From: Paenibacillus sp. BSR1-1
GTDB taxonomy: Bacteria > Bacillota > Bacilli > Bacillales > Cytobacillaceae
Reading direction: 5' to 3'
Assembly (NCBI RefSeq): GCF_030403775.1
Contig: NZ_JAQMWQ010000031.1
Location: forward strand, 1-64,000
Length of the DNA stretch: 64,000 bases
The notes beneath the pieces are model-generated. The model was not told the origin of the DNA. It was given only the letters and a program-made list of their open reading frames with translations, and made no database searches. The translations under genes were made by a program, and so were the position numbers. Positions 40,048-48,473 of this stretch are shown one piece after another (the stretch's first letter is position 1; each line of letters begins with the position of its first letter).

Positions 40048-40890
40048 TTATTCGGAAACCGGTACAACGGCACCTTTGTATTTTTCAAGAATGAAATCTT
40101 GGATTTCTTTAGAATGAAGTACTTCAACAAGTGTTTTAATTGCTGGCTTGTTTTCATCACCTTTACGAACCGCAATTACGTTTACATATGGTGATTCTTT
40201 ATCTTCAATCGCAATGGAATCTTTTACTGGGTTTAGGCCTGCATCAATCGCATAGTTTGAGTTGATAAGAACCGCATCGCCTTCGCCATTTTTATAGATT
40301 TGAGGTAATAATTTTGCTTCATAGTTTGCATCAAATTTTAAGTTCTTTGGATTTTCAACAACGTCTTTCAACTCAGCTTTAGTTTTATCAATGCCTTCTT
40401 TAAGCTTGATTAGACCTTCTTTTTCAAGCAATGAAAGTAGACGGCCGTGGTCTGCTACAGAGTTGCTCATGATTAGGTGGGCACCATTTGGAAGGTCGCT
40501 TAGCTTTTTGTATTTCTTAGAATATATACCAATTGGCTCGATATGGATTCCGCCAGCATTGACAAAATTATATCCAAACTCTTTATTTTGAGACTCTAGG
40601 TAAGGGATGTGCTGGAAATAGTTCGCATCAAGTTCTTTCGAAGCAAGGGCTTTGTTTGGTAAAACATAGTCGGTGAATGTTGTAATTTTTAAGTTAATCC
40701 CTTTTTCTTTTAAAAGCGGTGCTGCTTTTTCAAGAATTTCAGCGTGAGGAACAGTAGATGCTCCGACCACTAATGTTGTTGTTTTGCTGCCCTTTTCACT
40801 AGTACCTTCTGATTTATCTTCAGATTTACCGCAAGCGGCCAGCGCAAGTGCAAGTGTTAATGCTAAAAGTACTGTTAACCATTTTTTCAT
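40048..40890 (-). CDS. metQ: Methionine-binding lipoprotein MetQ
   Basis: The 280-residue lipoprotein has signal MKKWLTVLLALTLALALAAC with lipobox LAAC. An NlpA-type binding domain follows: VVGASTVPHAEILEKAAPLL, TDYVLPNKALASKELDANYF and QHIPYLES. It delivers D/L-methionine to MetNP. AAGGAGAGG lies 6 bases before the ATG. It is the third gene of metNPQ, 15 bases after metP. Confidence 0.95.
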   Translation of the reverse strand: MKKWLTVLLALTLALALAACGKSEDKSEGTSEKGSKTTTLVVGASTVPHAEILEKAAPLLKEKGINLKITTFTDYVLPNKALASKELDANYFQHIPYLESQNKEFGYNFVNAGGIHIEPIGIYSKKYKKLSDLPNGAHLIMSNSVADHGRLLSLLEKEGLIKLKEGIDKTKAELKDVVENPKNLKFDANYEAKLLPQIYKNGEGDAVLINSNYAIDAGLNPVKDSIAIEDKESPYVNVIAVRKGDENKPAIKTLVEVLHSKEIQDFILEKYKGAVVPVSE

Positions 40891-40905
40891 TTTAACCTCT
40901 CCTTT

Positions 40906-41574
40906 TTATCGTTTATCTAATTTTGAAGTGATGAAATCACCAATAAATTGAATCACAAACACAATAAGTAAAATGACGACTGTAGCCATGAAGGTTACAT
41001 CATTTTGGTTTCGCTGGTATCCATAGTTGTAGGCGAGACTTCCTAAGCCGCCTGCACCAATCGCTCCCGCCATCGCCGTGTAACTGACAAGGGCAATCGC
41101 TGTAACTGTAATCCCTGAAATGAGCGCCGGCATTGATTCCGGAAGAAGCACCTTCCAGATAATCGTACCAGTTGTTGCCCCCATTGACCGGGCTGCTTCA
41201 ATGACTCCTTTATCAATCTCCCTGAGTCCAATTTCCACCATCCGTGCATAAAACGGAGCAGCACCAATAATTAATGAAGGCAATGCAGCATTAACACCAA
41301 TCATCGATCCAACTAATATCGTTGTTAACGGAATTAATAACACGATTAAGATAATAAATGGTATAGAGCGGAAAATATTTACGATTGTACTGAATACTGC
41401 GTTAATCGGTTTATTTCCCCATAAGTTTCCATTAGAAGTAAGAAATAATATTAAGCCAAGCAAGGTCCCTAAAATAAAGGTTGCAAGAACAGAGATCCCC
41501 GTCATATATAATGTATTTTTTGTTTCTTGCCACAAAATTAGCCAATCAACATTTGGAAAATACTCCTTAATCAT
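40906..41574 (-). CDS. metP: Methionine ABC transporter permease MetP
   Basis: The 222-residue permease has five membrane segments and the EAA loop EAARSMGATTGTIIWKVLLP that docks the ATPase. It forms the channel for methionine import with MetN and MetQ. Its ATG overlaps the metN stop by 8 bases (ATGATTAA). GGAGGTGG lies just upstream, within the end of metN, so translation is coupled. Confidence 0.95.
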   Translation of the reverse strand: MIKEYFPNVDWLILWQETKNTLYMTGISVLATFILGTLLGLILFLTSNGNLWGNKPINAVFSTIVNIFRSIPFIILIVLLIPLTTILVGSMIGVNAALPSLIIGAAPFYARMVEIGLREIDKGVIEAARSMGATTGTIIWKVLLPESMPALISGITVTAIALVSYTAMAGAIGAGGLGSLAYNYGYQRNQNDVTFMATVVILLIVFVIQFIGDFITSKLDKR

Positions 41575-42592
41575 TTGCTACCACCTCCACTCCTACCTGA
41601 TGAGAACGGATAAAGTCAACTGCATTCGTGACTTCTTTTTCGTCTCCATCGATATGGATGAACAGCGTACCATATGAACCGCTTTGCGTTTGTGATATTT
41701 TCCCCTGCAGGATATTTACTGTTACATTGTTATTTCTTATTAAATTTGTGATGACCGGCTGCTCAGCAGATTCCCCAATAAAGGTTAGTTGGACAATCAA
41801 ACCGGAATGATAACGTTCAAGCAAATGCTCTGCCGTATCCTTTGTTTCCTCCGGCTCTGTCACTTGTTGGACGAATCGTTTTGTTATCGGCTGCTGCGGG
41901 TTTTTAAATACATCGAGTACTGAGCCAAGCTCAACTACTTTTCCGCTTTCCATTACTGCAACACGGTGGCAAATTTTACGAATAACATGCATCTCATGGG
42001 TAATCAATACAATGGTTAAGCCCAGCCGTTTATTGATATCAACTAATAATTCCAAGATTGAGTCGGTTGTTTGTGGATCGAGCGCGGAGGTTGCTTCATC
42101 ACAAAGCAAAACCTTCGGGTTATTCGCGAGTGCTCTGGCAATTCCGACCCTCTGCTTTTGCCCGCCGCTTAGCTGTGAAGGATAAGCATTTTCTCTGCCT
42201 TCAAGGCCAACGAGCTTAATGAGTTCATTAACTCTTTTTTGTCTTTGTGTGCTTGGAACCCCTGCTATTTCTAACGGAAAAGCAATATTTTCGCTGACTG
42301 TCCTTGACCAAAGAAGATTAAAATGTTGAAATATCATGCTGATTTCCTGTCGTGCCTTACGAAGTTCGCTGCCTTTAATTTTTGAGATTACACGTCCTGC
42401 TACCGTTACGGTTCCATCGGTTGGCAGCTCAAGGCCGTTTAGCATACGGATTAAAGTACTTTTCCCAGCACCGCTATATCCAATTACACCAAAAATTTCT
42501 CCTTCTTTAATTTCCAGGTTGACGTCATCGACTGCTTTTAGCTGCCCCTGTTTCGACGGATAGATTTTCCGGACATTTTTTATCGAGATCAT
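41567..42592 (-). CDS. metN: Methionine ABC transporter ATPase MetN
   Basis: The 341-residue ATPase has Walker A IGYSGAGKSTLIRML, signature LSGGQKQRVGIARALA, Walker B VLLCDEATSALD and H-loop VLITHEMH. A C-terminal NIL domain (about 265-341) senses methionine. AGGTGA lies 10 bases before the ATG. It is the first gene of metNPQ, under an S-box riboswitch that shuts the operon when S-adenosylmethionine is plentiful. Confidence 0.96.
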   Translation of the reverse strand: MISIKNVRKIYPSKQGQLKAVDDVNLEIKEGEIFGVIGYSGAGKSTLIRMLNGLELPTDGTVTVAGRVISKIKGSELRKARQEISMIFQHFNLLWSRTVSENIAFPLEIAGVPSTQRQKRVNELIKLVGLEGRENAYPSQLSGGQKQRVGIARALANNPKVLLCDEATSALDPQTTDSILELLVDINKRLGLTIVLITHEMHVIRKICHRVAVMESGKVVELGSVLDVFKNPQQPITKRFVQQVTEPEETKDTAEHLLERYHSGLIVQLTFIGESAEQPVITNLIRNNNVTVNILQGKISQTQSGSYGTLFIHIDGDEKEVTNAVDFIRSHQVGVEVVAND

Positions 42593-42703
42593 TGATTCGT
42601 TTCACCTACTTTTTGTCCTATTTACTTAAAATTCTGAAATTAAAACCTAATACTTAATTATAGGGTTCGATTGTTTGATAGAAATATTCCTATTTTAGGA
42701 AAA

Positions 42704-42860
42704 CAAAAAACCTTTCTGCACAGGCAGAAAGGTATCATTAATTTAAACCTTTCTCCCATCTCCCAAAGCAATTGCTTTGTGTGAATTGGCACCATTTCAA
42801 TAAATTGACGGTTGCCGGGCTTCATCGGGCACATCCCTCCACCTCTCTTGATAAGAGCAT
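42704..42860 (-). promoter_or_regulatory. S-box (SAM) riboswitch with terminator upstream of metNPQ
   Basis: The minus-strand leader has the S-box hallmarks: CTCTTATCAAGAG at the 5' end, GGTGGAGGGA, then GATGAAGCCCGGCAACC, and GGTGCCAATTC. A terminator hairpin closes it (CCTTTCTGC and GCAGAAAGG, 42711-42732, then seven T-rich bases). SAM binding should favour the terminator. It lies 110 bases before metN. Confidence 0.95.
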
Positions 42861-42911
42861 CCTATATTCAATTAACACGTTCATTAATTAAGTAGTTATT
42901 TCACGAAAGTT

Positions 42912-42940
42912 ATCGTAACACGTATAAAAAAGTGTGTCAA
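42912..42940 (-). promoter_or_regulatory. Sigma-A promoter of the metNPQ S-box transcript
   Basis: The minus strand reads TTGACA, 17 bases, TACGAT, ending 51 bases before the riboswitch begins. Confidence 0.8.
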
Positions 42941-42971
42941 TGAAATTTTTGAAAAAATAATTTATGAAATT

Positions 42972-44288
42972 TTAGACATTTGCCTTTAACGAAGTTAAGC
43001 CTGTTGCAGCCTCAATCGCTGATTCTAAGTCTTCAATCAGATCCTCGACGTTCTCGATACCGATTGATAGGCGGATTAAATCTTCTGATACACCTGCTGC
43101 TTTAAGTCCTTCAGAATCTAGCTGCTGGTGTGTTGTACTAGCCGGATGAATGATTAAACTTTTTGCATCCCCAACATTGGCAACATGTGCCCATAAAGAA
43201 AGGGAATCTATTAGCTTCGCTCCAGCTTCTTTTCCACCTTTAATTCCGAAAATCACCATAGATCCTGCACCTTTTGGCAAATATTTTTTGGCTAAGCCGT
43301 GATCAGGATGTGTTTTGTGCCCTGGATAGGAAACCCACTCGACGGCAGGGTGATTTAACAAATATTCAACGACTTGGTTTGTATTGGCGACATGCTCTTT
43401 CATGCGAACATGGAGTGTTTCAAGGCCAAGTGCAAATAAGAAAGCATTTTGTGGACTTAAGGCTGGTCCAAGATCCCGGAGAAGCTGCACTCGCGCTTTG
43501 ATAATATATGCAACCGCCCCTAGTGCCTCTGAATAAACAAGATCATGATAGCTTGCATCTGGAGTAGTAAAGCCAGGGAATTTCGGCGAATTCCAATCAA
43601 ACTTACCGCCGTCAACAATGATGCCGCCTGTCGTGGTTCCATTGCCTAGGAGCCACTTGGTTGCGGAATGTACCACAATATCTGCACCATGCTCAATTGG
43701 TCTGCAAAGGTAAGGGGTTGCAAACGTATTGTCAATAATTAATGGGACTCCGGCCTCGTGTGCAATTTCTGCTACTTTTTCAATATCAAGAATGCGCAAG
43801 CTTGGATTACCAATGGTTTCAGCAAAGACTGCTTTTGTTTTTTCAGTAATAGCCGTGCGGAAGTTTTCCGGATTTTCCGCATCTACGAATTTTACTTTAA
43901 TCCCGTATTTAGGGAGCGTAACTGCAAATAAATTATAGGTTCCTCCATAGAGATTAGAAGCGGCCACAATTTCATCGCCTGCTTCGGCAATATTTAGGAT
44001 GGCGAGTGTGATGGCAGCCATTCCGCTGGCGACTGCCAGAGCACCAACACCTCCTTCTAGCAGGGAGACCCGTTCTTCAAAAACGGTGGTGGTTGGATTA
44101 TGAATGCGGGTATATATGTAACCTGGTTCTGCTAAGCTAAACAGGTTTGCAGCATGTTCTGTGTTTTTAAATTGATAGGCATTGTTTTGGTAGATTGGGA
44201 CCGCGCGTGCACCTGTCACTGGATCTGGTGACAATCCGCCATGAACACTTAATGTTTCAAACCGATATTTTTTTTGATTTTCTGCCAT
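42972..44288 (-). CDS. metY: O-acetylhomoserine aminocarboxypropyltransferase (MetY)
   Basis: The 438-residue Cys/Met-metabolism PLP enzyme has the substrate-loop YTRIHNPTTTVFEERVS, the PLP lysine in VVHSATKWLLGNGTT, and NPSLRILDIEKVAEIAHEAG. Length above 420 with this loop fits MetY, which makes homocysteine from O-acetylhomoserine and sulfide, rather than MetB/MetC (about 380). ATG 44288 is chosen because AAGGAG lies 8 bases before it. A longer frame runs back into the riboswitch and is not real. Confidence 0.93.
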   Translation of the reverse strand: MAENQKKYRFETLSVHGGLSPDPVTGARAVPIYQNNAYQFKNTEHAANLFSLAEPGYIYTRIHNPTTTVFEERVSLLEGGVGALAVASGMAAITLAILNIAEAGDEIVAASNLYGGTYNLFAVTLPKYGIKVKFVDAENPENFRTAITEKTKAVFAETIGNPSLRILDIEKVAEIAHEAGVPLIIDNTFATPYLCRPIEHGADIVVHSATKWLLGNGTTTGGIIVDGGKFDWNSPKFPGFTTPDASYHDLVYSEALGAVAYIIKARVQLLRDLGPALSPQNAFLFALGLETLHVRMKEHVANTNQVVEYLLNHPAVEWVSYPGHKTHPDHGLAKKYLPKGAGSMVIFGIKGGKEAGAKLIDSLSLWAHVANVGDAKSLIIHPASTTHQQLDSEGLKAAGVSEDLIRLSIGIENVEDLIEDLESAIEAATGLTSLKANV

Positions 44289-44314
44289 TACTCCCACTCC
44301 TTTTAAAATAAATA

Positions 44315-44455
44315 ACCCCCTCTTCAATAAGAAGAGGGGGTCTCTCTTCTTATCTTCCGAAGCCTTTTCCGCTTCGCTGGAATTAGCACCTTGGTTGTCC
44401 AACCGGTTGCCGGGCATCATTGGGCCAGTCCCTCCGCCACTCTAGATAAGATTAC
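44315..44455 (-). promoter_or_regulatory. S-box (SAM) riboswitch with terminator upstream of metY
   Basis: The minus-strand leader has ATCTTATCTAGAG, GGCGGAGGGA, GATGCCCGGCAACCGG and GGTGCTAATTCC, with the P1 partner AGATAAGA. A terminator hairpin ends it (CCCCCTCTTC and GAAGAGGGGG, 44316-44340). This is a second, independent S-box only about 1.5 kb from the metNPQ one. Confidence 0.95.
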
Positions 44456-44493
44456 TTTATTTGGCTGTTTTATTGGTAGAATATTCTAAATTC

Positions 44494-44522
44494 AGCATAC
44501 ATGATGTCTAATTCCGAGTCAA
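44494..44522 (-). promoter_or_regulatory. Sigma-A promoter of the metY S-box transcript
   Basis: The minus strand reads TTGACT, 17 bases, TATGCT, about 40 bases upstream of the riboswitch aptamer. Confidence 0.72.
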
Positions 44523-44531
44523 TAGCTTTGA

Positions 44532-44864
44532 TTAAATTATTTTTGCAAATTCTTCCCGTGCTTTTGTGAGGTAAAAAAGGGATTCGAGCAGCAGGATCGT
44601 TCTTAAAGGTGCTGATATGCTGAGCTTTAGCGTTCGTAATCTTTGCTTACCCTCGAGGAGTTGTGTCATTGCATTTATATCGCCGCTAATTTCGTATTTG
44701 GAAGGTTGGTTTTGAAGAGTAATAATCGTTCCATTTTTTATTACCAGTTGTATGGACTGTTGATTGGTATTTAAGTTTACACGGAGGTCCGCGTTTTCTA
44801 TTAATGGAAGGATATGCCTTTGTTCTTTTACTTTTGTTAGAAAATTATTTAAAGCCTCTATCAT
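44532..44864 (-). CDS. yusD: YusD-like protein, possible SCP2-type lipid-binding fold
   Basis: The 110-residue protein holds the position of B. subtilis yusD near metNPQ and yusE. It has ILPLIENADLRVNLNTNQQS and IQLVIKNGTIITLQ. GDINAMTQLLEGKQRLRTLK follows, an arrangement typical of SCP2-like lipid carriers, and then a helical tail. The fold assignment is tentative. ATG 44864 is chosen because GGAGTG lies 6 bases before it. No terminator is visible before the metY promoter. Confidence 0.65.
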   Translation of the reverse strand: MIEALNNFLTKVKEQRHILPLIENADLRVNLNTNQQSIQLVIKNGTIITLQNQPSKYEISGDINAMTQLLEGKQRLRTLKLSISAPLRTILLLESLFYLTKAREEFAKII

Positions 44865-45067
44865 TTTCACCACTCCGGTCCCATGCTTTTACTAATACAT
44901 ATTCATCATGGGGCGCTATTATCCTTTTAATAACGCTCGACAGTTATTGCGGTGATTTGCGGAGTGATGTGTCGAAATTGGGGGAATTGTTATCAATTGT
45001 TCAAATGTATGTTGTTAAGGATGGGTGATTTTTTAATAAAATTTGAAGTAAAGAGAGGGTGTGGAAC

Positions 45068-45975
45068 ATGGCTTACAAACCACGAATAGAGTCACTAGAG
45101 TTACTGATTCTTAGGATTTTAAACACGAGAATGGAGTTGACGGAGGATGAAAGGCAGCATTATTTGAATCTTGAAAAAGGCTACGAAGGGAAAGTTCAGT
45201 TTGATTTATTAACGGAGAAAGTGCAAAGTCAAAGTTTTATTTTAAATGATTTGCAGCTTGAGACCGGTAATAAAAAATTCCAAATTGATTCAGCGCTCAT
45301 TTTTCAACAACCGATCTATCTTTTTGAGGTGAAAAATTATCAAGGCAATTTTGTTTTTAAACGTGATAGGTTAGAAACTCTAAATGGAAAAGTATATCAA
45401 AATCCGCTTGATAATTAAATCGCAGCAAAACCCTATTAAGTCAACTACTCCATGATTTAGGCTACAATATACCGATCAATGGATACGTTGTTTTTATTAA
45501 CCCCGAGTTTTACCTATACGAAGCACCCCCCAGCGAGCCCATTATTTATGTACCTCAGTTTAAAAGTTTCATGAAGAAATTAAATAGTATTCCGTCCAAA
45601 TTATCTTCTCGGCAAAATGTTCTCGCAGATAAACTGGTTTCTTTGAATCAATTTGTTTCACCATATGCGAAGCTCCGGGCTTATAATTTCGGTATGCTGC
45701 GAAAAGGGTTAACTTGTTGTGCGTGCCATTCCTTTAAAGTATCATTGGCTACTGGAAAATTGATTTGTATTGATTGTGGGTGCGAGGAAGCAGTTGATAC
45801 TGCTGTTTTACGGAGTGTGGAGGAAATTAAGCTGTTGTTCCCGGATATGAGAATTACCACTAATGTTGTGCAGGAATGGTGTGGGTGGGTGTCGATCAAA
45901 ACAATTAGAAGGGTTTTAAAGGAAAACTATATTTCTACTGGTAAGAAAGAATATAGTTTTTTAAATTTAAAATAA
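45068..45975 (+). pseudogene. NERD-domain nuclease-related gene broken by a 1-base frameshift
   Basis: Two open frames join into one protein of about 302 residues if one base is restored near 45412. Part one (45068-45418) has a NERD domain: GYEGKVQFDLLTEKV, LQLETGNKKFQIDSALIF and YLFEVKNYQGNFV, and stops at NPLDN. In the other frame the text continues LNRSKTLLSQLLHDLGYN, FINPEFYLYEAPPSEP and, from 45571, a zinc-ribbon end (CCACHSF and CIDCGC). GATAATTAAAT probably lost one base from a GATCAATTAAAT-like original. GAGGGTG lies 6 bases before ATG 45068. Confidence 0.8.
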
Positions 45976-46029
45976 ATAAATTGATATTTGCTTATTTCTA
46001 AGTAACCGTTTTGACTTTTTCTATCTCGT

Positions 46030-46535
46030 AACAGTCACTTGGGAGCTTTCACAGTGACTGCTTTCGCTTTTTTAAGCCTACCACAGGCACTCTGACTCTT
46101 CCACAGTGACCGCTGTTACTTTTTCTATCCTATCAAGGGCACTCTGAACCTTTCACAGTGACCGCTGAAGGTTTTTCACCCCTGCCACGGGCACTCTGAA
46201 CCTTCCACAGTGACCGCTGCTACTTTTTCTATCCTGTCACGGGCACTCTGAACCTTCCACAGTGACTGCTGAAGCTTTTTTAACCTTGTCACGGGCACTC
46301 TGAACCTTCCACAGTGACTGCTGAAGATTTTTCAACCTTGTCACGGGCACTCTGAACCTTCCACAGTGACCGCTGTTACTTTTTCTATCCTGTCGCGGGC
46401 ACTCTGAACCTTCCACAGTGACTGCTGAAGCTTTTTCAACCTTGTCACAGGCACTCTGACTCTTTCACAGTGACCGCCTTGACCTTTTTTACTTATCGCG
46501 GGCACTCTGGCTCTTTCACAATGACCTGCAGCACA
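46030..46535. repeat. Tandem array 2: about ten 52-bp units with imperfect dyads
   Basis: This array fills most of a 607-base gap between the NERD pseudogene and yusE, which converge. GCACTCTG recurs at 46087, 46139, 46191, 46243, 46295, 46347, 46399, 46451 and about 46502, giving period 52; a degenerate first unit starts near 46030. Each unit holds GGGCACTCTG, a 7-base loop, and CACAGTGACC (8 of 10 pair), then a T/C-rich spacer. The sequence is unrelated to array 1. A minus-strand open frame through it (46341-46577) is only repeat. Confidence 0.95.
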
Positions 46536-46553
46536 CTTTTTATATATCACAAA

Positions 46554-46584
46554 AAAACAGATGCCCGCCAAAAGCATCTGTTTT
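46554..46584 (-). terminator. Terminator of yusE
   Basis: AAAACAGATGC and GCATCTGTTTT form an 11-bp perfect stem at the yusE stop, with a run of T on the minus strand. Confidence 0.85.
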
Positions 46585-46891
46585 ACTTTATATACTGTTT
46601 AATTTTATCCAACAAAAACGGTACAGAATGAAAAGCATACAGTGTCTCCATTACGACTCCGTTTTGCATGATCAACAAACAGGGGACACTTTCAACAGTA
46701 AAATCTACCGCTAAATCAGGGTAAAAATTTAAATTCATTTTTCCCATTTCTATCTTAACCAGTTCCTCAACTACCAACAGCATTTTAGAGGCCAGCTGGC
46801 AGGTGCCGCACATTGGCGTATAAAAATAGACCAGACCGGTTGTCTTCGATTCGAGGAAGGTGGTTAAATCATTTCGATTCCACTCATTCAT
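46583..46891 (-). CDS. yusE: Thioredoxin-like protein YusE
   Basis: The 102-residue thioredoxin fold has the active site in LVYFYTPMCGTCQLASKML (CGTC), and the cis-proline in VESVPCLLIMQNG. It matches B. subtilis YusE (106 aa). A cytosolic thiol-disulfide role is likely. No ribosome site precedes the ATG, but the yusF stop lies 5 bases upstream, so translation is probably coupled to yusF. Confidence 0.87.
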   Translation of the reverse strand: MNEWNRNDLTTFLESKTTGLVYFYTPMCGTCQLASKMLLVVEELVKIEMGKMNLNFYPDLAVDFTVESVPCLLIMQNGVVMETLYAFHSVPFLLDKIKQYIK

Positions 46892-46896
46892 TTCAG

Positions 46897-47253
46897 TTAA
46901 CTCATTTCTAAATACTCGGTATGAACGTCAATGTTCGCTCCTAATAAAACCGTGGCTAGGTGATGCACAGGCGCAGTGGCAACTTCACGATACATCCGGT
47001 CAATATATAAATGTTCCGCATGAGGAAATTCCCGTTTAAACTGCTTACGAAGCTTCTCACCGGCTTCATCGGCATCCACAAGGATATAGACATCCTTATC
47101 TTCAAGAAATTCAATCAATTCATCTAATTTTGTCAAACTGATGGTTCCATTTGTACAAATGATTTCAACGTGTTCCTTTAAGATACTTTTAACCTTATTT
47201 TTATCCGATTTTCCTTCGACAATAAGAACTTTGTCAACATACGTATCATTCAT
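46897..47253 (-). CDS. yusF: Toprim-domain protein YusF
   Basis: The 118-residue protein is a lone Toprim domain. The glutamate is in VLIVEGKSDKNKV and the DxD in VYILVDADEAGEKLRKQFK. Similar small primase-like or RNase M5-like proteins act on nucleic acids, but the substrate here is unknown. AGGTGATGG lies about 4 bases before the ATG. It is followed directly by yusE, as in B. subtilis. Confidence 0.87.
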   Translation of the reverse strand: MNDTYVDKVLIVEGKSDKNKVKSILKEHVEIICTNGTISLTKLDELIEFLEDKDVYILVDADEAGEKLRKQFKREFPHAEHLYIDRMYREVATAPVHHLATVLLGANIDVHTEYLEMS

Positions 47254-47454
47254 TATCCATCACCTGTAAAAGAAGTTGTTTTATGATAACATATTCCAAA
47301 TTTTTCACAATGTGTGCCTGCTTCTTAGGTACGTTAACTATAGCATTATTGTCATCTCAAAAATAGGTTTTTGCTCATGGATGCTTTTCCGCCTTTTTCA
47401 CATTTTATTATAGCCTGCCCAAATTTAGTAGTAGAAAAAGTGGAAAATGTAAGA

Positions 47455-47477
47455 AAAGCACCTGAATGAGGTGCTTT
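47455..47477 (-). terminator. Terminator of gcvH
   Basis: AAAGCACCT and AGGTGCTTT form a 9-bp stem with a 5-base loop, 11 bases past the gcvH stop. The minus-strand tail is short (TCTTACATTTTCC). Confidence 0.72.
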
Positions 47478-47488
47478 CAAGCTAAAAA

Positions 47489-47872
47489 TTAGTCTTCTTT
47501 AGTCATTTCTTCGTATTGTTCAGCCGTCATAAGCTTGTCGATTTCACTGCTGTCGGATAATTCAATTACGATCATCCATGCTTTTTCATATGGTGATTCG
47601 TTAACGAACTCAGGGCTGTCACTTAAATCTTCGTTTACTTCAACAACTTTACCGCTGACTGGTGCGTATAGTTCAGAAACAGTTTTAACTGATTCCACAC
47701 TGCCGAATGGTTCGTCAGCCTTTACTTCGTCGCCCACTTCAGGAAGCTCTACGAAAACAATATCACCTAACTCGTGCTGCGCAAAGTCAGTGATCCCGAC
47801 GCGCACTTTTTCTCCTTCTACTTTTACCCATTCATGTTCTTCAGAATAACGTAATTCTTTTGGTGTACTCAT
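47489..47872 (-). CDS. gcvH: Glycine cleavage system H protein
   Basis: The 127-residue lipoyl carrier has the lipoylated lysine in PFGSVESVKTVSELYAPVSG, and ELRYSEEHEWVKVEG at the start. In B. subtilis it also relays octanoyl groups from LipM to LipL for lipoate assembly. LipA, encoded at 28 kb, then adds sulfur. The P, T and L proteins of the glycine cleavage system are not encoded in the window. ATG 47872 is chosen because GGAGGG lies 9 bases before it. Confidence 0.96.
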   Translation of the reverse strand: MSTPKELRYSEEHEWVKVEGEKVRVGITDFAQHELGDIVFVELPEVGDEVKADEPFGSVESVKTVSELYAPVSGKVVEVNEDLSDSPEFVNESPYEKAWMIVIELSDSSEIDKLMTAEQYEEMTKED

Positions 47873-47940
47873 TAGCAAAATCCCTCCATTGAATTATTCT
47901 AAAATCTATCATCGAAATAAATCGATTTCACATATTAATA

Positions 47941-48300
47941 CTACTTCAGCCACATTTTCTCAAACTCTTCTTCCTTAAAACCAACGGTCACATGTTCACC
48001 ATCTGTTAAAATAGGGCGTTTGATTAACATCCCATCGGAAGCCAATAAATCTAGTAGCTCATCGTCTGTAGCTGACTTCATTCGGTCTTTCATACCTAAT
48101 TCCCGGTATTTTTGGCCGCTTGTATTAAAAAATTTCTTTAATTCCAAGCCGCTTTTTTGGTAAAACTCTTGCAACAATTCCCTTGATGGGGGATTTTCTA
48201 CAATATGTACTTCTTCATACGAAAGCTGATGGGCATCCAGCCACTTCTTTGCATTTCGACATGTTCCGCATTTCGGATACCAGTAAAATGTTAATGCCAA
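47941..48300 (-). CDS. yusI: ArsC/Spx-family thioredoxin-fold protein YusI
   Basis: The 119-residue protein is of the arsenate reductase-like ArsC/Spx class. The N-terminal YWYPKCGTCRNAKKWL has CGTC; FFNTSGQKYRELGMK and the RPI loop in MLIKRPILTDGEH complete the fold. It matches B. subtilis YusI. Whether it reduces a substrate or binds a partner is unknown. A TTG start at 48300 is preferred, with GAGGGTG 9 bases upstream. A GTG at 48312 would overlap that site. Confidence 0.87.
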   Translation of the reverse strand: MALTFYWYPKCGTCRNAKKWLDAHQLSYEEVHIVENPPSRELLQEFYQKSGLELKKFFNTSGQKYRELGMKDRMKSATDDELLDLLASDGMLIKRPILTDGEHVTVGFKEEEFEKMWLK

Positions 48301-48437
48301 CCGTTTCACCACCCTCTTTAGTCAAATGCATTTTATCATAGACAACTTCAAAATCCTAATAGATGGCACTTCCAAAAGATAAATTTCGACACCGTTTGTA
48401 GAGTTTCCTGCTTTTTAAAAAAATATTTAAATAAAAA

Positions 48438-48462
48438 GCTCCCCTCTAGAAAGGAAGGGAGC
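48438..48462 (-). terminator. Terminator of the fadNAE operon
   Basis: GCTCCC and GGGAGC pair around 13 bases, with inner CTC/GAA-rich pairing. The minus strand then reads TTTTTATTT. Confidence 0.7.
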
Positions 48463-48473
48463 CGGAATAAAAA

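Noticed and set aside
44289..44420. N-terminal extension of metY by 44 residues
   Set aside because: The extension is translated from the S-box riboswitch and its terminator; the ribosome site supports ATG 44288.
46030..46535. Possible CRISPR array
   Set aside because: The whole 52-bp unit repeats, including the spacer; there are no unique spacers and no cas genes nearby.
46341..46577. 78-codon minus-strand open frame with repeated HCERARVP-like text
   Set aside because: It is a translation of array 2, with no ribosome site and no independent sequence.
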